From: Trichomonas tenax
Lineage: Eukaryota; Parabasalia; Trichomonadida; Trichomonadidae
Reading direction: 5' to 3'
Assembly: GCA_023091735.1 (NCBI GenBank)
Contig: JALKBU010000364.1
Location: 1 to 45,247, forward strand
Length of the DNA stretch: 45,247 nucleotides
Part shown: piece after piece, positions 25,125 through 35,865 of the stretch
Numbering within the stretch: the stretch's first letter is position 1
Layout: each line of letters begins with the position of its first letter
The notes under the pieces: generated by a model
Database searches by the model: none
The model's input: only the letters and a program-made list of their open reading frames with translations
What the model was told of the DNA's origin: nothing
Made by a program: the position numbers and the translations under genes

Positions 25125-28100
25125 TTAATCAAATAGATTCGTTGGAGCATCCGGTTTGATTGCCAATAGCATATTCTCTGCTATAGACATCTTGTGTACT
25201 TGCTTGTTATATAAGCGGTTTTCTATTCTTTCCTTAGCATGCTTTCTTTCTTCTTCGAATTGAGGCTTTCCTTCGAACTCGGAAATCAATTTTGCAATAT
25301 CAGAGTTGTTGAAGTTCTTGAGCTGTTCGATCGAAGCAATTATCATGTAGAAACCAGTCAACAATGTCTTGTTATTCTTATCAAGACGCTCGACTAAGTT
25401 CTGGGCGATGAAGACGATCTTCTCGAGAACAATCTTTGGTGAATCAATGCACCAGTTAGAAATGATGTGCAATGCTGTGAGAGAAACATCATCATCTGGA
25501 TCCTTAATAGCAGAAATAACATCAGTGGCCTTGAGTGAGTCTTCACCAATGAGATTAACGAGCTCTAAAGCAGTCGAACGAGTGTGCTTACCGATATCTT
25601 CCTTGAATGTTGTGACACCGAATGCTTTCTCGACGATGTGGCTCTCGTTGAACTTCGTGATCTCGATGATCTTGTCAAGATACTTCGCAACTCCTTGCTT
25701 GTTGAGTTTAACCATTGTCATGAGAGAGCTGATTAAGAAATTAGAAACAATTGGACGCTTGGCATCAAGCTTGGCAACAATGTCTTCAAGCAATGATGTA
25801 TCCTTATGATTGTGAAGATAGATATCGATAGCGTGTGCGCAAACACGAGCGAGTGGGATTGTTGGTGAAGCTGTGAGCTCAATAAGGGTCTTCGTGAATT
25901 CTTTATCGATGGCAATAAGAGATGCCAAAGATCTTGTAATTGGAATCTCGTGTTCCTCGTTGATTTGCTCTCTTTCCTTGAGGAGGAACTTAGATATTTT
26001 ATCGAAGTTCTCACACTTAGTAGTGAGCTTGGATGTCAATGTCTGGATTGTTGTCAATGATGAAGCAAGTTTCTCATCAGTGACTTTCTCTAAGATCCTC
26101 TTTCTCAAGTTTTCTGATGAAGATCCAATGGCACCAATAGCGAATGAGGCAGTGTTCATGACTTCTCTGCTCTCTGAGCCACTGTCGGCAAGTGAGAAGA
26201 TAAAGTCGATGATAGCATTCTTTGATGAGATGTCAACACGTGCACCGATTTCACCAACAAGTCTGATAGCCAAGATTGTCTTATTCATGACATCACCCTC
26301 GAACAGGTTGACGAGTGGATCAGCAAGATCTTGACCAGCTAAGCCAGCTGCAAGACCGATGATTTCTGAGAACTCTTCAATGTTGTTCATCTTAGAATAT
26401 GAATCAGAAATAACCTTGAGGACTGTCTCTCTGTCATATTTAACACACTTGGCAATAAGCTTAGCGCATGCTTCAATGCCGAACTTTCCAACATTCTTCT
26501 TGAAGAGATCTGTCAATGTCTGAGAAACATTCCTGACATCATCAGCATTTTCAATGATGAGTCCAAGAGAAAGAAGAGCATATTGAAGAATTCGGCCATC
26601 TGCAATTGGTGTTGCCTCGACAAGTGATGAGAAAATCTTTTGCTTATCTGCAAGCATGTAGTTCTTAGAGAGCAAGCAGTAAAGAACGAAGAGAGATCTG
26701 AACTGGTGTGTCTGGCTCTTGGAATTGACGAGATTGATAAGTGACTCGTAGCATTCCTTGCTGATATGGACGTAGCTTTCTGAGACAGCAATAAGGCTGA
26801 GTGTGGAGAGCAGTGATGGAATTGGAACTTGTCCAATCATATTCTCTGAGATCTTCTCAACAGCTGCCTTGGCAAGTGGTGTTGTTGGATAATTAGCAGC
26901 GAAAACACCCAAAGCTTGCTGTGCAATATTGAAGTTTCCAGATGATTCGATGTTTGCAAGGCAAATCTTAGCGAGCTGCTCAAGATTATCAGAATATGGA
27001 TGATAGACCTTGAAGATGTAGATTGCTGACTCAACGCAGTACGAAGCACACTTGTTAAGCTGAGAGCAATCAATGACTGTGCCAACGAATGTGTTGAACA
27101 AACCATCCGAAACTGTGGATGTCGACAATGCATTGTTGATGCATGCTGTGAGATCAGGAACAATATTTGGTGTCAAGTGGAAATTGAGGACCTTCAGTGG
27201 TTCATTCAAGAATGACTCTGAAAGGAGCGTTGTGATGTTGATAATTCTTGCGAGAGCATTCAAGCACAAACTGACTGTTGTTGCATCAGGAAGGATCGTC
27301 TTGCTGATGCAGTCGATGATGTAAATAAGTGATTGTTGAGGAGCCTCATCCTTGTAGTGCTTGATCATCTCGATCATGAAGTCCAAGCTGTCGCTGAGTG
27401 ATGCACTATCTGTATCGAGCATGATGAGGGAGAATAAATGCTGGTCTTGGATAACATCAATGAACCTGTTGTGGAATGATGTGATGAGAACCTTTCCTAA
27501 TACTGCCGCAGCCTTACGGAGCTTCCAGCTATCTTCTGTCATTGAGATTGCCTCGTCTTGCTGCATCATGTCTTCTTCTTCAGCACCTTCGAAACAGAAA
27601 TCGTTTGTTGCCTCAAGTTGTGAAGAAATGCCGTCTGTAATTCCATAGACAATGTTCTCCTTGAATAACTCGATGAGTCTGTCGACATTTTCGGCCATTT
27701 CGACTTTATATGTTTCAGCCAAGACAGCCATCGTTTCAAGGCATTGTTGGCGAAGTTTGATTTTACCTGAATCATCATTGTTTGTGACTTCTGACATCTC
27801 AACATCATTGTCGAAATCTTCAATGTCATCAGTCTCATCTCTAGACTCCTCGGACATGAAATCTGAGAACAATGTGAATAACTTCTCAATATATTTGTTG
27901 AATGCAATTGGATTTGCAGAAACTGAAACAGTGAGAATTGGGATTGTAATATTCATTTTATCGTTCTCATCATTAAAGAGCATTTCAACGAGCTTATCAA
28001 TGTCTTCTGGTGTCACGTAGAATGACCAAAATTTAACTAATGACGCAATGTTTGTGATTTGGTTATAATCCTTGGATGTTTGGCATTGCTTGACCATGTA

Positions 28101-28640
28101 AATAATCTTTTCGAGTGTGGATTGGATATTTGCTAGTTCCACTAATGAGCCAATATTTTCCATCAAAGAAACGAAGATTTCCAACAAGCATTCAGAATAG
28201 CCATCAGTAATAGATGTGATGTCTCTTAAAATTGTTGGCAATATCGATTCAATAAATTTCTTGCATCTTTCAGTAGACATATTTGCGTGGTTAGAGAGGA
28301 TTTCTTTAACGATAGCTGACAAGTTTGGCCTGACCTCTGAACTTCCAGGAGACATTGAGTTGAAAATGAAGTCGAAAAGCGTTGAAATGTGATTGATATC
28401 GAAGTAATATGCAGTGAGAACGATAGTTCTGAGAATAGTATCACGAAGATCTTGTTTCTTTGTCTCGATGTTCATGAAAAGATATGAAAAGAATGAACTT
28501 GTTTGATTTTCGGGAACTTCGATTCCATGGAATTCATCATATTTCTCAATGATGGACTGAAGCTCGAGGACTGCATAGTCCTGATCCGGATTCAGGATTT
28601 GCTCTTTGTAATGGCGAATATCAACTTGTTTTGTTTTCAT
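25125..28640 (-). CDS. CAND1: CAND1-like cullin exchange factor
   Basis: A 1171-residue HEAT-repeat protein, near the usual 1230 of CAND1/TIP120. The assignment rests on length, the HEAT array, the acidic insert (about 262-290, DETDDIEDFDNDVEMSE) followed by LRQQCLETMAVLAE, and above all the conserved TEDSWKLRKAAAVLGKVLI (about 370-388), which corresponds to the family's D-D-x-S-W-K-V-R-R-x-A-A-K motif. CAND1 wraps around unneddylated cullin-RBX1 and swaps substrate receptors of SCF ubiquitin ligases in cytosol and nucleus. The start ATG is the first in frame. TGACATGTAAA lies upstream, but at 155 nt rather than 107 nt. Importin-beta-type proteins share the fold and are the alternative. Confidence 0.75.
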   Translation of the reverse strand: MKTKQVDIRHYKEQILNPDQDYAVLELQSIIEKYDEFHGIEVPENQTSSFFSYLFMNIETKKQDLRDTILRTIVLTAYYFDINHISTLFDFIFNSMSPGSSEVRPNLSAIVKEILSNHANMSTERCKKFIESILPTILRDITSITDGYSECLLEIFVSLMENIGSLVELANIQSTLEKIIYMVKQCQTSKDYNQITNIASLVKFWSFYVTPEDIDKLVEMLFNDENDKMNITIPILTVSVSANPIAFNKYIEKLFTLFSDFMSEESRDETDDIEDFDNDVEMSEVTNNDDSGKIKLRQQCLETMAVLAETYKVEMAENVDRLIELFKENIVYGITDGISSQLEATNDFCFEGAEEEDMMQQDEAISMTEDSWKLRKAAAVLGKVLITSFHNRFIDVIQDQHLFSLIMLDTDSASLSDSLDFMIEMIKHYKDEAPQQSLIYIIDCISKTILPDATTVSLCLNALARIINITTLLSESFLNEPLKVLNFHLTPNIVPDLTACINNALSTSTVSDGLFNTFVGTVIDCSQLNKCASYCVESAIYIFKVYHPYSDNLEQLAKICLANIESSGNFNIAQQALGVFAANYPTTPLAKAAVEKISENMIGQVPIPSLLSTLSLIAVSESYVHISKECYESLINLVNSKSQTHQFRSLFVLYCLLSKNYMLADKQKIFSSLVEATPIADGRILQYALLSLGLIIENADDVRNVSQTLTDLFKKNVGKFGIEACAKLIAKCVKYDRETVLKVISDSYSKMNNIEEFSEIIGLAAGLAGQDLADPLVNLFEGDVMNKTILAIRLVGEIGARVDISSKNAIIDFIFSLADSGSESREVMNTASFAIGAIGSSSENLRKRILEKVTDEKLASSLTTIQTLTSKLTTKCENFDKISKFLLKEREQINEEHEIPITRSLASLIAIDKEFTKTLIELTASPTIPLARVCAHAIDIYLHNHKDTSLLEDIVAKLDAKRPIVSNFLISSLMTMVKLNKQGVAKYLDKIIEITKFNESHIVEKAFGVTTFKEDIGKHTRSTALELVNLIGEDSLKATDVISAIKDPDDDVSLTALHIISNWCIDSPKIVLEKIVFIAQNLVERLDKNNKTLLTGFYMIIASIEQLKNFNNSDIAKLISEFEGKPQFEEERKHAKERIENRLYNKQVHKMSIAENMLLAIKPDAPTNLFD

Positions 28641-29104
28641 TTTTTTGAAAAAAAAAAGTTAAGGAAAAATTTTTTGGTATTTTTTCCATTTTAGAAAATT
28701 TAGAAACTACCCCTGTAATTATGGCTAAATTATTATAAATTATGGCTTGAGTCAGATTTTGGGATATTTTGCCAGGCAAAAATGGTAATTTTACATGTCA
28801 TAAAAAACAAAATTCCTTTTTCTCTTCTCCTGATCCATATCCAAAATCAACTCATTGTTCTAATAACTATACATAGCTACCTGAACAAGTTATATATGTA
28901 AAACTGCTATAATACTAAAATATTTGATTATATCATATAAATCCTAATTTTAAAACATTTGTACCATATTTGAAATATACTTCTCAATAAATTTCGAAAA
29001 TTATGTGTTAAAAGATTAATTTTGGTATTTTGAAAAATTCATATTTTGATTTCTTTTTACAATATAACAAATACCAGTTTACTTAGAATAAAACAAATAT
29101 AAAA
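28641..29104. other. Spacer upstream of CAND1
   Basis: AT-rich spacer between the 3' end of the coiled-coil gene and the CAND1-like start. TTTACATGTCA at 28790-28800 reads TGACATGTAAA on the gene strand. Nothing else noticed. Confidence 0.55.
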
Positions 29105-32100
29105 TTACTTTGGATTAAGAAGTGGCCAGTTCTTCTTAACCGGTGAATACATGTCGCTGCTCTTCTGTTTCCGAGGCGTCAGAGCGAGCAATGACTTTTC
29201 CGTGTCTGCGGGTGGGAGTCCAATCGGTGAATGCATGTGTCCGGACATCTTTTGGACTCTTCTGATGGCCGCCAACACTGCAATGAGTGTTGACATCGTT
29301 GGGCGTAGATTGGTAATCTTCTGTCTGTCGAGGTCATTTGCGAATATTGCTTTCTCACTCCTCAATATCTCCATGTGCCTCCACATCCTCTTCTTACCTA
29401 ATGAGCTCATGACGGCTTCGCCAATAGCGAATCTCAACTCTGATGGCTTCTTTGTGAGCGCATAGCTATCAGAAATAACACCGTGAAGATGGATTGCCCA
29501 GTCCATCCAATCCTGGCTCTCGCCAGCAGAAGCTGCTTGTGATGATACCTTTGTGATGAGATCTTTAACTTCCGTGTGCTCGATTTCAATGCTGCCTCTG
29601 ATGTTCTCGTATTCGTGGCATTTTTCTAATGCATTAGAAATGGCTTTAACAATAGAATCGCCTTCTTTGAGACCCAATAATGCTTGAGCATCTGAGTACT
29701 CGGAGAGCTTCCTGGAAGCAGTGTTTCCGCTTGCAGTCTTGTTCTCTATTTCATTGCCAACTCTGTCTAATAATTCGCTGACAGAATACTCATCGATTGG
29801 CTTCGAGAAATCAACAAATGCGCTGAATCTTTCGCAAACACTTATTAAGAAGTTCCTGAATGATTCCCTTGCGGCGTTTTCTGCTTCACTCATCTTCTTC
29901 TTGAGAGCAGCTTCGTTTGCCATAAGTGACATTTGCACCTGTGCCTCGCTTGCTTGTTTCTCGCGCTTTCCTTTCTCTTCGAGAGACTTGTATTTCATTG
30001 CAAGCATCTTGAAGTCAACTCTGATCTCAGCCAATTGATCACTGAGGTCCTTGTTGGCCTTTTGGAGACCAGAAACTAAATTCTTATCTTTATCTTCGTT
30101 TTGACGCATTTCTTCAAGCTTATTCTTGAGATTTGCAACCAACTCTTCGTAATTAGCTGTAATCTCTTCACTGTGCTTCTCAGCTTCATCTTTGTCTGCA
30201 TTTGCCTTTGCAACTTCATTCTTGCACTGTTGGCGAGCTTGCTTGATCATTTCTGCTGTTTCCTCTTCCTTTCTGTTGATGAGTGCATGAAGTTTATCGA
30301 TTTCTTCACCAACTTTAACAAACTCAGACTTGTGGCGCTCTTCAATTTCTTCTTGCAATTCTTTCATTGCATCTTCGTGAGCATCAATCAATTGCTTATT
30401 GTGTTCGAGTTCCTCAGCAACGAGTTCCTTAAGTTTGCTGATTTCATCTGCATATTTCTCATTTGTTGCTTGAAGTGTATCGATTTCATTATGAAGATCA
30501 TCGATTTGGTCAGCATAAAGTTTGTCTCCTTTTCCGAGTTTCTCTGCAATTTCGTTGTTTTCATCATTTAACTTATTAATCTGCTCCTTGAGCTCATTAA
30601 TTTCATTTTCGTATTTCTCTTCATCATTCTTCTTTTCTTCGTCATTCTTTTCGATTAATTCCTTGAGTTGGATGATTTGTTGCTCAAGGCGCTGTGTATA
30701 CCTTTCTTGTTCAGAATAATAATCTTCTGGAGACATTTCTGAATCATCTTCGAATGTGTCATTCAAGATTTGTAAGAGCTTAAGTGAGTTGCTTTCATCA
30801 GATCTTCTGAGTGCATCCTTAACGTTATCTATCTTACACTGAAGTTCCTTCTTTTCGTGTTCAAGACAAGAAATCTGATATTCAAGTTCGTGTGTTTTAG
30901 ATTCGATTTCATCCTTTGTTGAAGCTTCAGACTCTGCCATTTCATCTCTCAACTGTCTCATCTCTGCCATGAGAAGAAGGCTCCTGTTCTGCAATTCACT
31001 GGCATACTTTGTGAGGATTGAGTTAGAGAGAGAGAATTGTTCGAGAAGTACCAAAGCTTCTGCATCAACTGACTTGAAGACATCCGCTTTGTTGAGTTTC
31101 TTGTCAATGAATGTTGGGAAGTGTGCAAATGAGTCACAGAGCTCTTCTTGTCCTTCAAGGAGTTTGTTTGCCTGGAGATAAGCTTCAACACGAGCAGCCT
31201 GCGCAGCAAGCTTTGTCCTGAAGTCCTCAGGCATTGCGTGACTGAGAAGCCACTCCTGGATCTCTGAGCTGTTGCTCACATGATCGATGAATTGGACCAT
31301 GTTTGCGATGTAATGAACTAATCTTGTGTTTTGTGATTTAAGGGATTCCATGTCAGCATTGTATTGCTCCATCTTTATGGTGAATGCGTTGCTGCAGAGA
31401 GATGAATTTAAGAGTGTTGAGAAAGCGGAAACAACCTTTTCAACAGTTGATGTTCCATTTTGAGTTAAAATTCCTTCCAATTGGATAGAAAGGTTTGTGA
31501 TTGGAAGTTCATCCTTAACATAATTAAGAACAGCACGAGCAACTTCTGCATGCGTGCATTCTTTGGTTGTCTTGATTTGATTAAGTTCATTGTTTTCATT
31601 TTCGAGTGAGAAAATTTGTTCTTCGAGATTCTTGTTTTCTGTGAGTGCAGAATCGAGCTGTTTCTCTAACAATGAAATTACTACGTTCTGCTTTTGAACG
31701 ACACTCTGCATTTGTGTTCTTTTAGCGTTTTCTTCTGTAAGTTCTTTATTTGTTGATTCAAGATTTGCTGAAATAATGTCGATTGCTTTCTGTAATTTAG
31801 TGATTTGTTTATCTTTGGCTTTGATTGTGTCGAGATTTGTCTTATCATTCTGAATGTTTTGAAGATTTCGCTCTAACTCGCCATTTGTAAATTGAAGCTT
31901 TTGAACTTCCATATTCAATGTCGCATTCTTCTTGCTAATCGATTTATTGTCGTCTTGAAGCTTTGTAACGAGTGCTTTCAAATCGTTTATTTTAATTTTA
32001 CGTTTCTGTGCAATATTTTGTAATTCTTCATACTGCATTTGAACAACCTGCTTTTCTGTATCCGAAACAAGAAGCTGGTGATCAGCTTTTTCGTTATCTC

Positions 32101-32926
32101 CAATCCGAGAATTTAATTCTTTGCGAAGAGATTGTAATTGTGCGTTGAGGCCGTTCATAACGTTTTCGTTTTGTTCAAGCTGTTGTACGGCTGAGTCATA
32201 TTGTGCACGTAACGATTCATAATCTTTTTCATATTCTGAATTTTCTTTGAGAAGTTCATCATTTTGCTTGTGGACATCCATCAATTCGTTGATAACAGTA
32301 TTGTATTTTGTTTTTAGATTTTCATCTGAATTCTTTGACTCAGAGTCAGAATTTTCGTTTGAATCATGATTTTCGAGTAAGGACAAAAGGTGTTCATAAA
32401 ATGGATTCTGCTCTTGAGTTCCATTACGAAGCTGATCTTGAGTTAAATTGGAATAAGAACTTTCGCGGAAATTATTTGTAGATTTAAGCTGTTCATCGTA
32501 TTTCTTTTGCAAAACGGCCAATTGATTTTGAAGATTTTTGTTTTTATATTCTAAATCAATTAATTTTTGGGAATCGTGGTTCGAATTAAGCATCAATTGC
32601 ATTGCATAGACTATTATTCTGTAAGCTTGGAACGGGAGGCCTCCTGGACCAACCAATTTTGAAGGTCCTTTATTCAAATTGACCAATGCTGCAATAATTT
32701 TCTCCGCGCTTTCACGGACAGCTTTGTAGTCCCTTTCCGGCAAAACTAGGTCAGAATCGCCCTCTTCAGTCACGGATTTGAGCAATTGTGATAATTGTTC
32801 GCATTTAACATACAAAGAATTAACAGCAGCGTTATCAACATATTCTATATTTTGCGATGAAGAAGACAGACTACATCGTTCGTCAGAAATGTGCTGATCT
32901 AAGAGATGTTGGCCGATTTTCTCCAT
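29105..32926 (-). CDS. Long coiled-coil protein
   Basis: A 1273-residue acidic protein. About residues 110-430 and 615-1000 are long coiled coils (runs rich in E, K, Q, L, N with heptads). They are separated by a globular helical part (about 440-610), and a folded C-terminal part (about 1010-1230) is followed by a basic, proline-containing tail with SPxR/K-type sites (ALTPRKQK, YSPVKKNW) that could be CDK targets. No motor, GRIP, kinase or other named domain was recognised. A structural or tethering role (Golgi, basal body or axostyle cytoskeleton) is only a guess. The frame is open to 32968 but without an ATG; the ATG at 32926 (MEKIGQHLLDQ) is taken. Confidence 0.7.
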   Translation of the reverse strand: MEKIGQHLLDQHISDERCSLSSSSQNIEYVDNAAVNSLYVKCEQLSQLLKSVTEEGDSDLVLPERDYKAVRESAEKIIAALVNLNKGPSKLVGPGGLPFQAYRIIVYAMQLMLNSNHDSQKLIDLEYKNKNLQNQLAVLQKKYDEQLKSTNNFRESSYSNLTQDQLRNGTQEQNPFYEHLLSLLENHDSNENSDSESKNSDENLKTKYNTVINELMDVHKQNDELLKENSEYEKDYESLRAQYDSAVQQLEQNENVMNGLNAQLQSLRKELNSRIGDNEKADHQLLVSDTEKQVVQMQYEELQNIAQKRKIKINDLKALVTKLQDDNKSISKKNATLNMEVQKLQFTNGELERNLQNIQNDKTNLDTIKAKDKQITKLQKAIDIISANLESTNKELTEENAKRTQMQSVVQKQNVVISLLEKQLDSALTENKNLEEQIFSLENENNELNQIKTTKECTHAEVARAVLNYVKDELPITNLSIQLEGILTQNGTSTVEKVVSAFSTLLNSSLCSNAFTIKMEQYNADMESLKSQNTRLVHYIANMVQFIDHVSNSSEIQEWLLSHAMPEDFRTKLAAQAARVEAYLQANKLLEGQEELCDSFAHFPTFIDKKLNKADVFKSVDAEALVLLEQFSLSNSILTKYASELQNRSLLLMAEMRQLRDEMAESEASTKDEIESKTHELEYQISCLEHEKKELQCKIDNVKDALRRSDESNSLKLLQILNDTFEDDSEMSPEDYYSEQERYTQRLEQQIIQLKELIEKNDEEKKNDEEKYENEINELKEQINKLNDENNEIAEKLGKGDKLYADQIDDLHNEIDTLQATNEKYADEISKLKELVAEELEHNKQLIDAHEDAMKELQEEIEERHKSEFVKVGEEIDKLHALINRKEEETAEMIKQARQQCKNEVAKANADKDEAEKHSEEITANYEELVANLKNKLEEMRQNEDKDKNLVSGLQKANKDLSDQLAEIRVDFKMLAMKYKSLEEKGKREKQASEAQVQMSLMANEAALKKKMSEAENAARESFRNFLISVCERFSAFVDFSKPIDEYSVSELLDRVGNEIENKTASGNTASRKLSEYSDAQALLGLKEGDSIVKAISNALEKCHEYENIRGSIEIEHTEVKDLITKVSSQAASAGESQDWMDWAIHLHGVISDSYALTKKPSELRFAIGEAVMSSLGKKRMWRHMEILRSEKAIFANDLDRQKITNLRPTMSTLIAVLAAIRRVQKMSGHMHSPIGLPPADTEKSLLALTPRKQKSSDMYSPVKKNWPLLNPK

Positions 32927-33261
32927 CAAAGAAGTAAACGGTCTCCTGAAAAAAGTGCCTGGTGTCAAATATTTATGATTGCCAATTTATTTTACTTGTC
33001 AAATATCGGATTTATCGTTCGACCCCACCTTGTAATGTGTCAAAAAAATGAAACTTTCAAGACATCTAGAACTGCTTCATGGTCATCTAATGGCAAAACT
33101 GGGAATCGCCTTTCATGCTTATATTACTTAATCCTTTTAATTACATTGAAATTGAGAAAATTAAATTCATTTATGATATGTAATTCTATCAATTTGGTGA
33201 TTACGTGACAATTTGTCATTATTTTTTTCAGTTATAATTCTATTTTTTGCGTGGAACATGA
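32927..33261. other. Divergent spacer
   Basis: Spacer with TTTACTTGTCA (32991-33001), one mismatch from the inverted -107 box and 70 nt from the coiled-coil start. No gene is seen. Confidence 0.5.
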
Positions 33262-34291
33262 ATATTTTCGGCCTCTTACAACAGTAACTGTGTCAGAAAT
33301 GATCAGGCGTGTGCACCTATTACATTAAACCTCCCAAGGCGCAATTTTTCTTTGAGTTATGGGGCGCGAGTGGTGCTAATTCATCATCTGCGAAAGGAGG
33401 CCGTGGATCGTATGTTGCCGGCAACCTGACACTTCATGAGCCTCGAAAGGTTTTTTTGTATATTAGTCACTCTGGCTTCACAGGAAGCACATCATCACCA
33501 TATAATGGTGGTGGAGCTGCATCCTCAACTAGCATTGGAAGCGGAGGTGGATGCACTGATATTCGATTAAATCTTGGCAGGGACTTCACTGTCCTCAAAT
33601 CTCGAATAATTGTTGCTGGAGTGGGAGGTTCTGCGGTAACACATGCTGTTGGCTCGGCAAATGGAGGCGATGCAGGAATCATTTCTACAAAACTCTCGAA
33701 TAAGGCAGGAGATAATCCAGCGAATGTCAAATCTGTTTCTCAAGCAGAAGGAGGCCAAACCAACAGAAGAGGTAACAGTTCTTTGGAATTCCGCACTGGA
33801 GGAGATACAATATATGCAGGATATGGCTCTTTTGGCCATGGATGCGATGGCCACACAAGATCTGACATTTCAAGCGGTGGTGGCTGTGTTACTTTGGAGG
33901 AGGCGCTGGAGCCGATGGAAATGCTTGGGTTGCCTCTGCAGCAGGAGGATCATCATACATTTTAGGTGTGAATGGATTCTTAGCTATTAATCCCTTGGCA
34001 ACTTCAAATACTTTTCCTTCAATGAAAAGTGATTCCATTCATTCGAGTGGTCTCACTTTCACTAGCCCAGTCATGAAAGCAGGATATGAAGATATGTCCG
34101 CACCATGGAGAGGTCGAGAAACAGGCCACAATGGCAATGGTTTTATTACAATTTCTTCGAATGTTGAATTTCGTTCTGTTCCTGATTCCATATTTGAAAT
34201 GCTTAAATTCAAGCAAACATGCATATGCTTCTATAGTCATAGCCCAAATATGCTTTTATATATTGTTAACTATGTTTCATATATAAAATAA
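33262..34291 (+). pseudogene. Broken trichomonad glycine-rich protein gene
   Basis: The middle frame (33309-33965) has the hallmark of trichomonad glycine-rich proteins: CTYYIKPPKAQFFFELWGA, GGRGSYVAG, YNGGGAA, then GGGCTDIRLN and SRIIVAG. It has no ATG at the start. The frame one register away upstream (from 33262 to about 33308) reads NCVRNDQAC just before it, suggesting a frameshift near 33309. A second shift lies at about 33885-33891 (GGCTGTGTTACTTTGG, one G short), after which the frame to 34291 continues the family (YFGGGAGADGNAWVAS, then GNGFITIS). So there are at least two frameshifts and no start. No kinase domain follows. The similarity to the ALK/LTK glycine-rich region is superficial. 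Confidence 0.8.
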
Positions 34292-34800
34292 AATAGAATG
34301 TCGAACTACAACTTTTTGGGAAACTTTAACATCATTATAACTGTAATATAAAGATGAATTAAGACATTATTTTGAATAAATAATGCATCTTAGTGTATCT
34401 ATAGAGAATATTGTTTATTCATAATATCTTATCGACTAAGTTATTCCGATGTGTTCATCACTTCAAAATGATATTGATCAATCTGATTTGTTTCTTATTC
34501 CGATATCATAGCCTTTTTCTATCGTCAATGCGTTGATATCAGTATATTCAATTTTTGTATCGCCCAATATTTTGCCGAGAAACTTTTTGATTCTTTGGTA
34601 AATGACTCCAAATTACTTTTGACAATTTTTGACATGAAAATTTTAGAATTGATATCACAAGAATATTCATACAGCATAGATAAAAACTGACGAGAAAAAA
34701 TTTGACATGTAAGGACGAAAGCAGAATTTATAAAATTTGACATCATGAGCGATCCGTAACAGGAATGGATAGTAAAACAGAAATAAACTTAAACAAAGAA
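34292..34800. other. Spacer upstream of the NAD synthase
   Basis: AT-rich with no gene. TGACATGTAAG at 34703-34713 is a second, more distal copy of the -107 box, 208 nt from the ATG. Confidence 0.55.
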
Positions 34801-34803
34801 TTC

Positions 34804-34814
34804 TGACATGTAAA
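34804..34814 (+). promoter_or_regulatory. TGACATGTAAA box, 107 nt before ATG
   Basis: The centre, 34809, is 107 nt upstream of the NAD synthase ATG (34916), in the sense orientation. Confidence 0.55.
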
Positions 34815-34900
34815 TGTTAGAAAGGAGCAAAATTTTGAGCGAGAAAACAAATTAAAATTGAATGCTTTACGGAACATTTAACGATAGAAAAAATAACATT

Positions 34901-34906
34901 TCATTA
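34901..34906 (+). promoter_or_regulatory. Initiator-like TCATTA
   Basis: It fits the trichomonad initiator TCA(Y)(T/A) and sits 15 nt before the NAD synthase ATG. The combination of the -107 box and this site is the clearest promoter in the window. Confidence 0.5.
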
Positions 34907-34915
34907 ATTCTGTGA

Positions 34916-35815
34916 ATGAAGCCGCAGATTGCCGCCAAACTCGCTGAAATCCGTCAGAAGCGCGCATTCAATGTCGAGGAGTGGGTACAGAAGAAGTGCG
35001 AGCTCCTCAACGGTTACATGACGAAATCAGGTCTCAAGGGCTGCGTCGTCAATGTTTCTGGAGGCATTGACTCAGCATTGGCAATCATGCTCTGCAAGAA
35101 GGCCTCTGAGATGCCAGGAAGCCCAATCAAGAAAGTTTTGGGCATCATTCAGCCAATTCACTCAACAAAGGGAATCATGTCTCGTGCTGAGGAATTTCTC
35201 ACTGAGAACAAGTTCGAATGGGTTAGCATCGACCAGTCCGCTGTTTATGACCTTCTTTCGAAGACTGTTGAAGAAGGACTTAAGTATCCAAACGCTCAGT
35301 TCGCTGGTGGCATGCTCAAGTCGTACATGCGCACACCTGTCGCTTATTATGCTGCTCAGCTCCTCTCCAGCAACGGAATTCCTTCGATTGTAATTGGAAC
35401 AGGCAACTACGATGAGGATGGATACCTTTACTACTTCTGCAAGCCAGGAGATGGCACATCTGATGTCCAATTAATCCACGATCTCCACAAGTCGGAAGTT
35501 TTCGCTGCTTCTCGCTATCTCGGCGTCTCTCAGAAGATTTTGGGCGCTGCACCATCCGCTGACCTTTGGGAGGGACAGACAGATGAAGGTGAACTCGGTT
35601 TCTCTTATGATTATTGCGAATTATATGTCGAGTTACTCCATGACAAGCCAGAGATGGATAAATGGGTTGCAACATTAGACCCAGAGGCCCGCGCACAATG
35701 GGATCACGTTTCTCAAAAGATTGAGACAACACATCGCCGCAATTCACACAAGGAAGTCTGGCCAATCAACTTGGACCTAATCTGCCCAACCGGAAAGCAA
35801 TATGTTCCTAAGTAA
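34916..35815 (+). CDS. nadE: NAD synthase, NadE type without amidase domain
   Basis: A 299-residue ATP-dependent NAD+ synthase that amidates nicotinic acid adenine dinucleotide. The PP-loop motif SGGIDSA is at residues 48-54. The substrate region GTGNYDEDGYLYYFCKPGDGTSDVQ and the following DLHKSEVFAASRYLGV match bacterial NadE closely. The N-terminal nitrilase (glutaminase) domain of most eukaryotic NAD synthases is absent, so ammonia would be the nitrogen donor unless a separate amidase acts with it. The codons are well adapted (AAG, CTC), suggesting good expression and, if it was transferred from bacteria, an old transfer. The gene ends in TAAA and converges on the importin-like gene with a 50-bp gap. 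Confidence 0.9.
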   Translation: MKPQIAAKLAEIRQKRAFNVEEWVQKKCELLNGYMTKSGLKGCVVNVSGGIDSALAIMLCKKASEMPGSPIKKVLGIIQPIHSTKGIMSRAEEFLTENKFEWVSIDQSAVYDLLSKTVEEGLKYPNAQFAGGMLKSYMRTPVAYYAAQLLSSNGIPSIVIGTGNYDEDGYLYYFCKPGDGTSDVQLIHDLHKSEVFAASRYLGVSQKILGAAPSADLWEGQTDEGELGFSYDYCELYVELLHDKPEMDKWVATLDPEARAQWDHVSQKIETTHRRNSHKEVWPINLDLICPTGKQYVPK

Positions 35816-35865
35816 AGACGTTTTAGAAATACTCTATTTTACTCTAAATAAAAAAAATAATAAAA

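Noticed and set aside
30101..30571. 156-residue frame opposite the coiled-coil gene
   Set aside because: It is a phenylalanine/leucine/serine-rich antisense reading of E/K-rich codons, a typical artefact.
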